A DNA stretch of 64,000 bases from NCBI GenBank assembly GCA_026261815.1, contig JAMPIT010000350.1:434001-498000 (forward strand), in the 5' to 3' direction. Positions 63,701 to 64,000 of this stretch are shown in pieces (the stretch's first letter is position 1; every line of letters begins with the position of its first letter). The position numbers were made by a program, and so were the translations under genes. This DNA comes from Monarcha castaneiventris obscurior (taxonomy: Eukaryota > Chordata > Aves > Passeriformes > Monarchidae). Below the pieces are notes generated by a model. The model did no database searches, was not told the DNA's origin, and saw only the letters and a list, made by a program, of their open reading frames with translations.

Positions 63701-64000
63701 AAGTACTTCTATACATGTAGGCATAGAAATGAGAGGTACACACAAGGAAGGTTGATGAGAGTAAGTTGGAGAAGTTTTAGAACATGATTAAACTGTGCAA
63801 TGTATCTGAACTTCCTCTCCATTAAGTAATGCTTCAGAACTACTTAAACCCATTTTAGTGGTAACACCTCTTTTACTAAAATAAAGAAAAATCTACCCTC
63901 TCTTTGTTAGCAACTTTTTTTAGAAGAGAAGCCCAACATATAAAGCAAATTCAGAACAGTATGAAAGGGAGCTGTATGACTCTGAACATGAACTCCAGTG

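Larger units (their letters stand above)
46899..64000 (-). other. TNFRSF19: TNFRSF19 intron, at least 17 kb, running off the window
   Basis: I looked on the minus strand for the extracellular cysteine-rich repeats that should precede the membrane exon (motifs such as CGDCLPGFYRK and ECVPCGDPPPPYEPHC) and found none. The region is therefore most likely a single long intron, although a very short or diverged exon could be missed. It contains two CR1 fragments (48,525-48,812 and 57,644-57,760), scattered homopolymers, a T/G-rich run at about 63,541-63,600, and small direct repeats near 57,450-57,480. The longest open frames (59,920-60,285 on +, 121 codons) have no recognisable motif. Confidence 0.65.

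Overview
The window looks like bird nuclear DNA. It is AT-rich and intron-dominated, and its recognisable repeats are all CR1-type LINE fragments of the kind that fill avian genomes. No bacterial, phage or organellar gene organisation is present. Two vertebrate genes are recognisable from spliced exons whose reading frames join exactly. A passerine source is possible but cannot be settled from the sequence alone.

Left part (1 to about 19,970), + strand: the 3' end of MIPEP, mitochondrial intermediate peptidase. Three coding exons (12,068-12,189, 12,946-13,019, 19,721-19,815) join in frame to give the last 96 residues and the stop codon. A short 3' UTR with AATAAA follows. The rest is intron, carrying several CR1 fragments. 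One of these is a nest: a CR1 3' end in minus orientation sits inside an older plus-orientation CR1 ORF2 copy at about 2.9-3.8 kb.

Middle (about 19,970-37,350): an intergenic stretch of about 17 kb between two convergent genes. Part of it (about 24-36 kb) is visibly richer in G+C. I recognise no protein gene in it. Two short segments have well-formed splice sites and could be exons of an unannotated non-coding transcript; this is inference.

Right part (about 37,350-64,000), - strand: the 3' half of TNFRSF19 (TROY), a TNF-receptor-superfamily membrane protein. Four coding exons encode the transmembrane segment and the whole cytoplasmic tail: 46,734-46,898, 45,342-45,467, 44,500-44,602 and 42,021-42,414. 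A long 3' UTR probably runs down to an AATAAA at 37,370-37,375. The extracellular cysteine-rich exons were not found in the remaining 17 kb and presumably lie beyond the window.

The tail-to-tail MIPEP/TNFRSF19 arrangement matches human 13q12, as I recall it. The two genes have no shared pathway; the pairing is conserved synteny. I found no new defence system, operon, CRISPR array or mobile system. The items worth following up are the nested CR1, in-frame tandem splice donors in TNFRSF19, a Pumilio-site cluster in its 3' UTR, a duplicated AP-1 site, and a few open or exon-like islands of unknown status.
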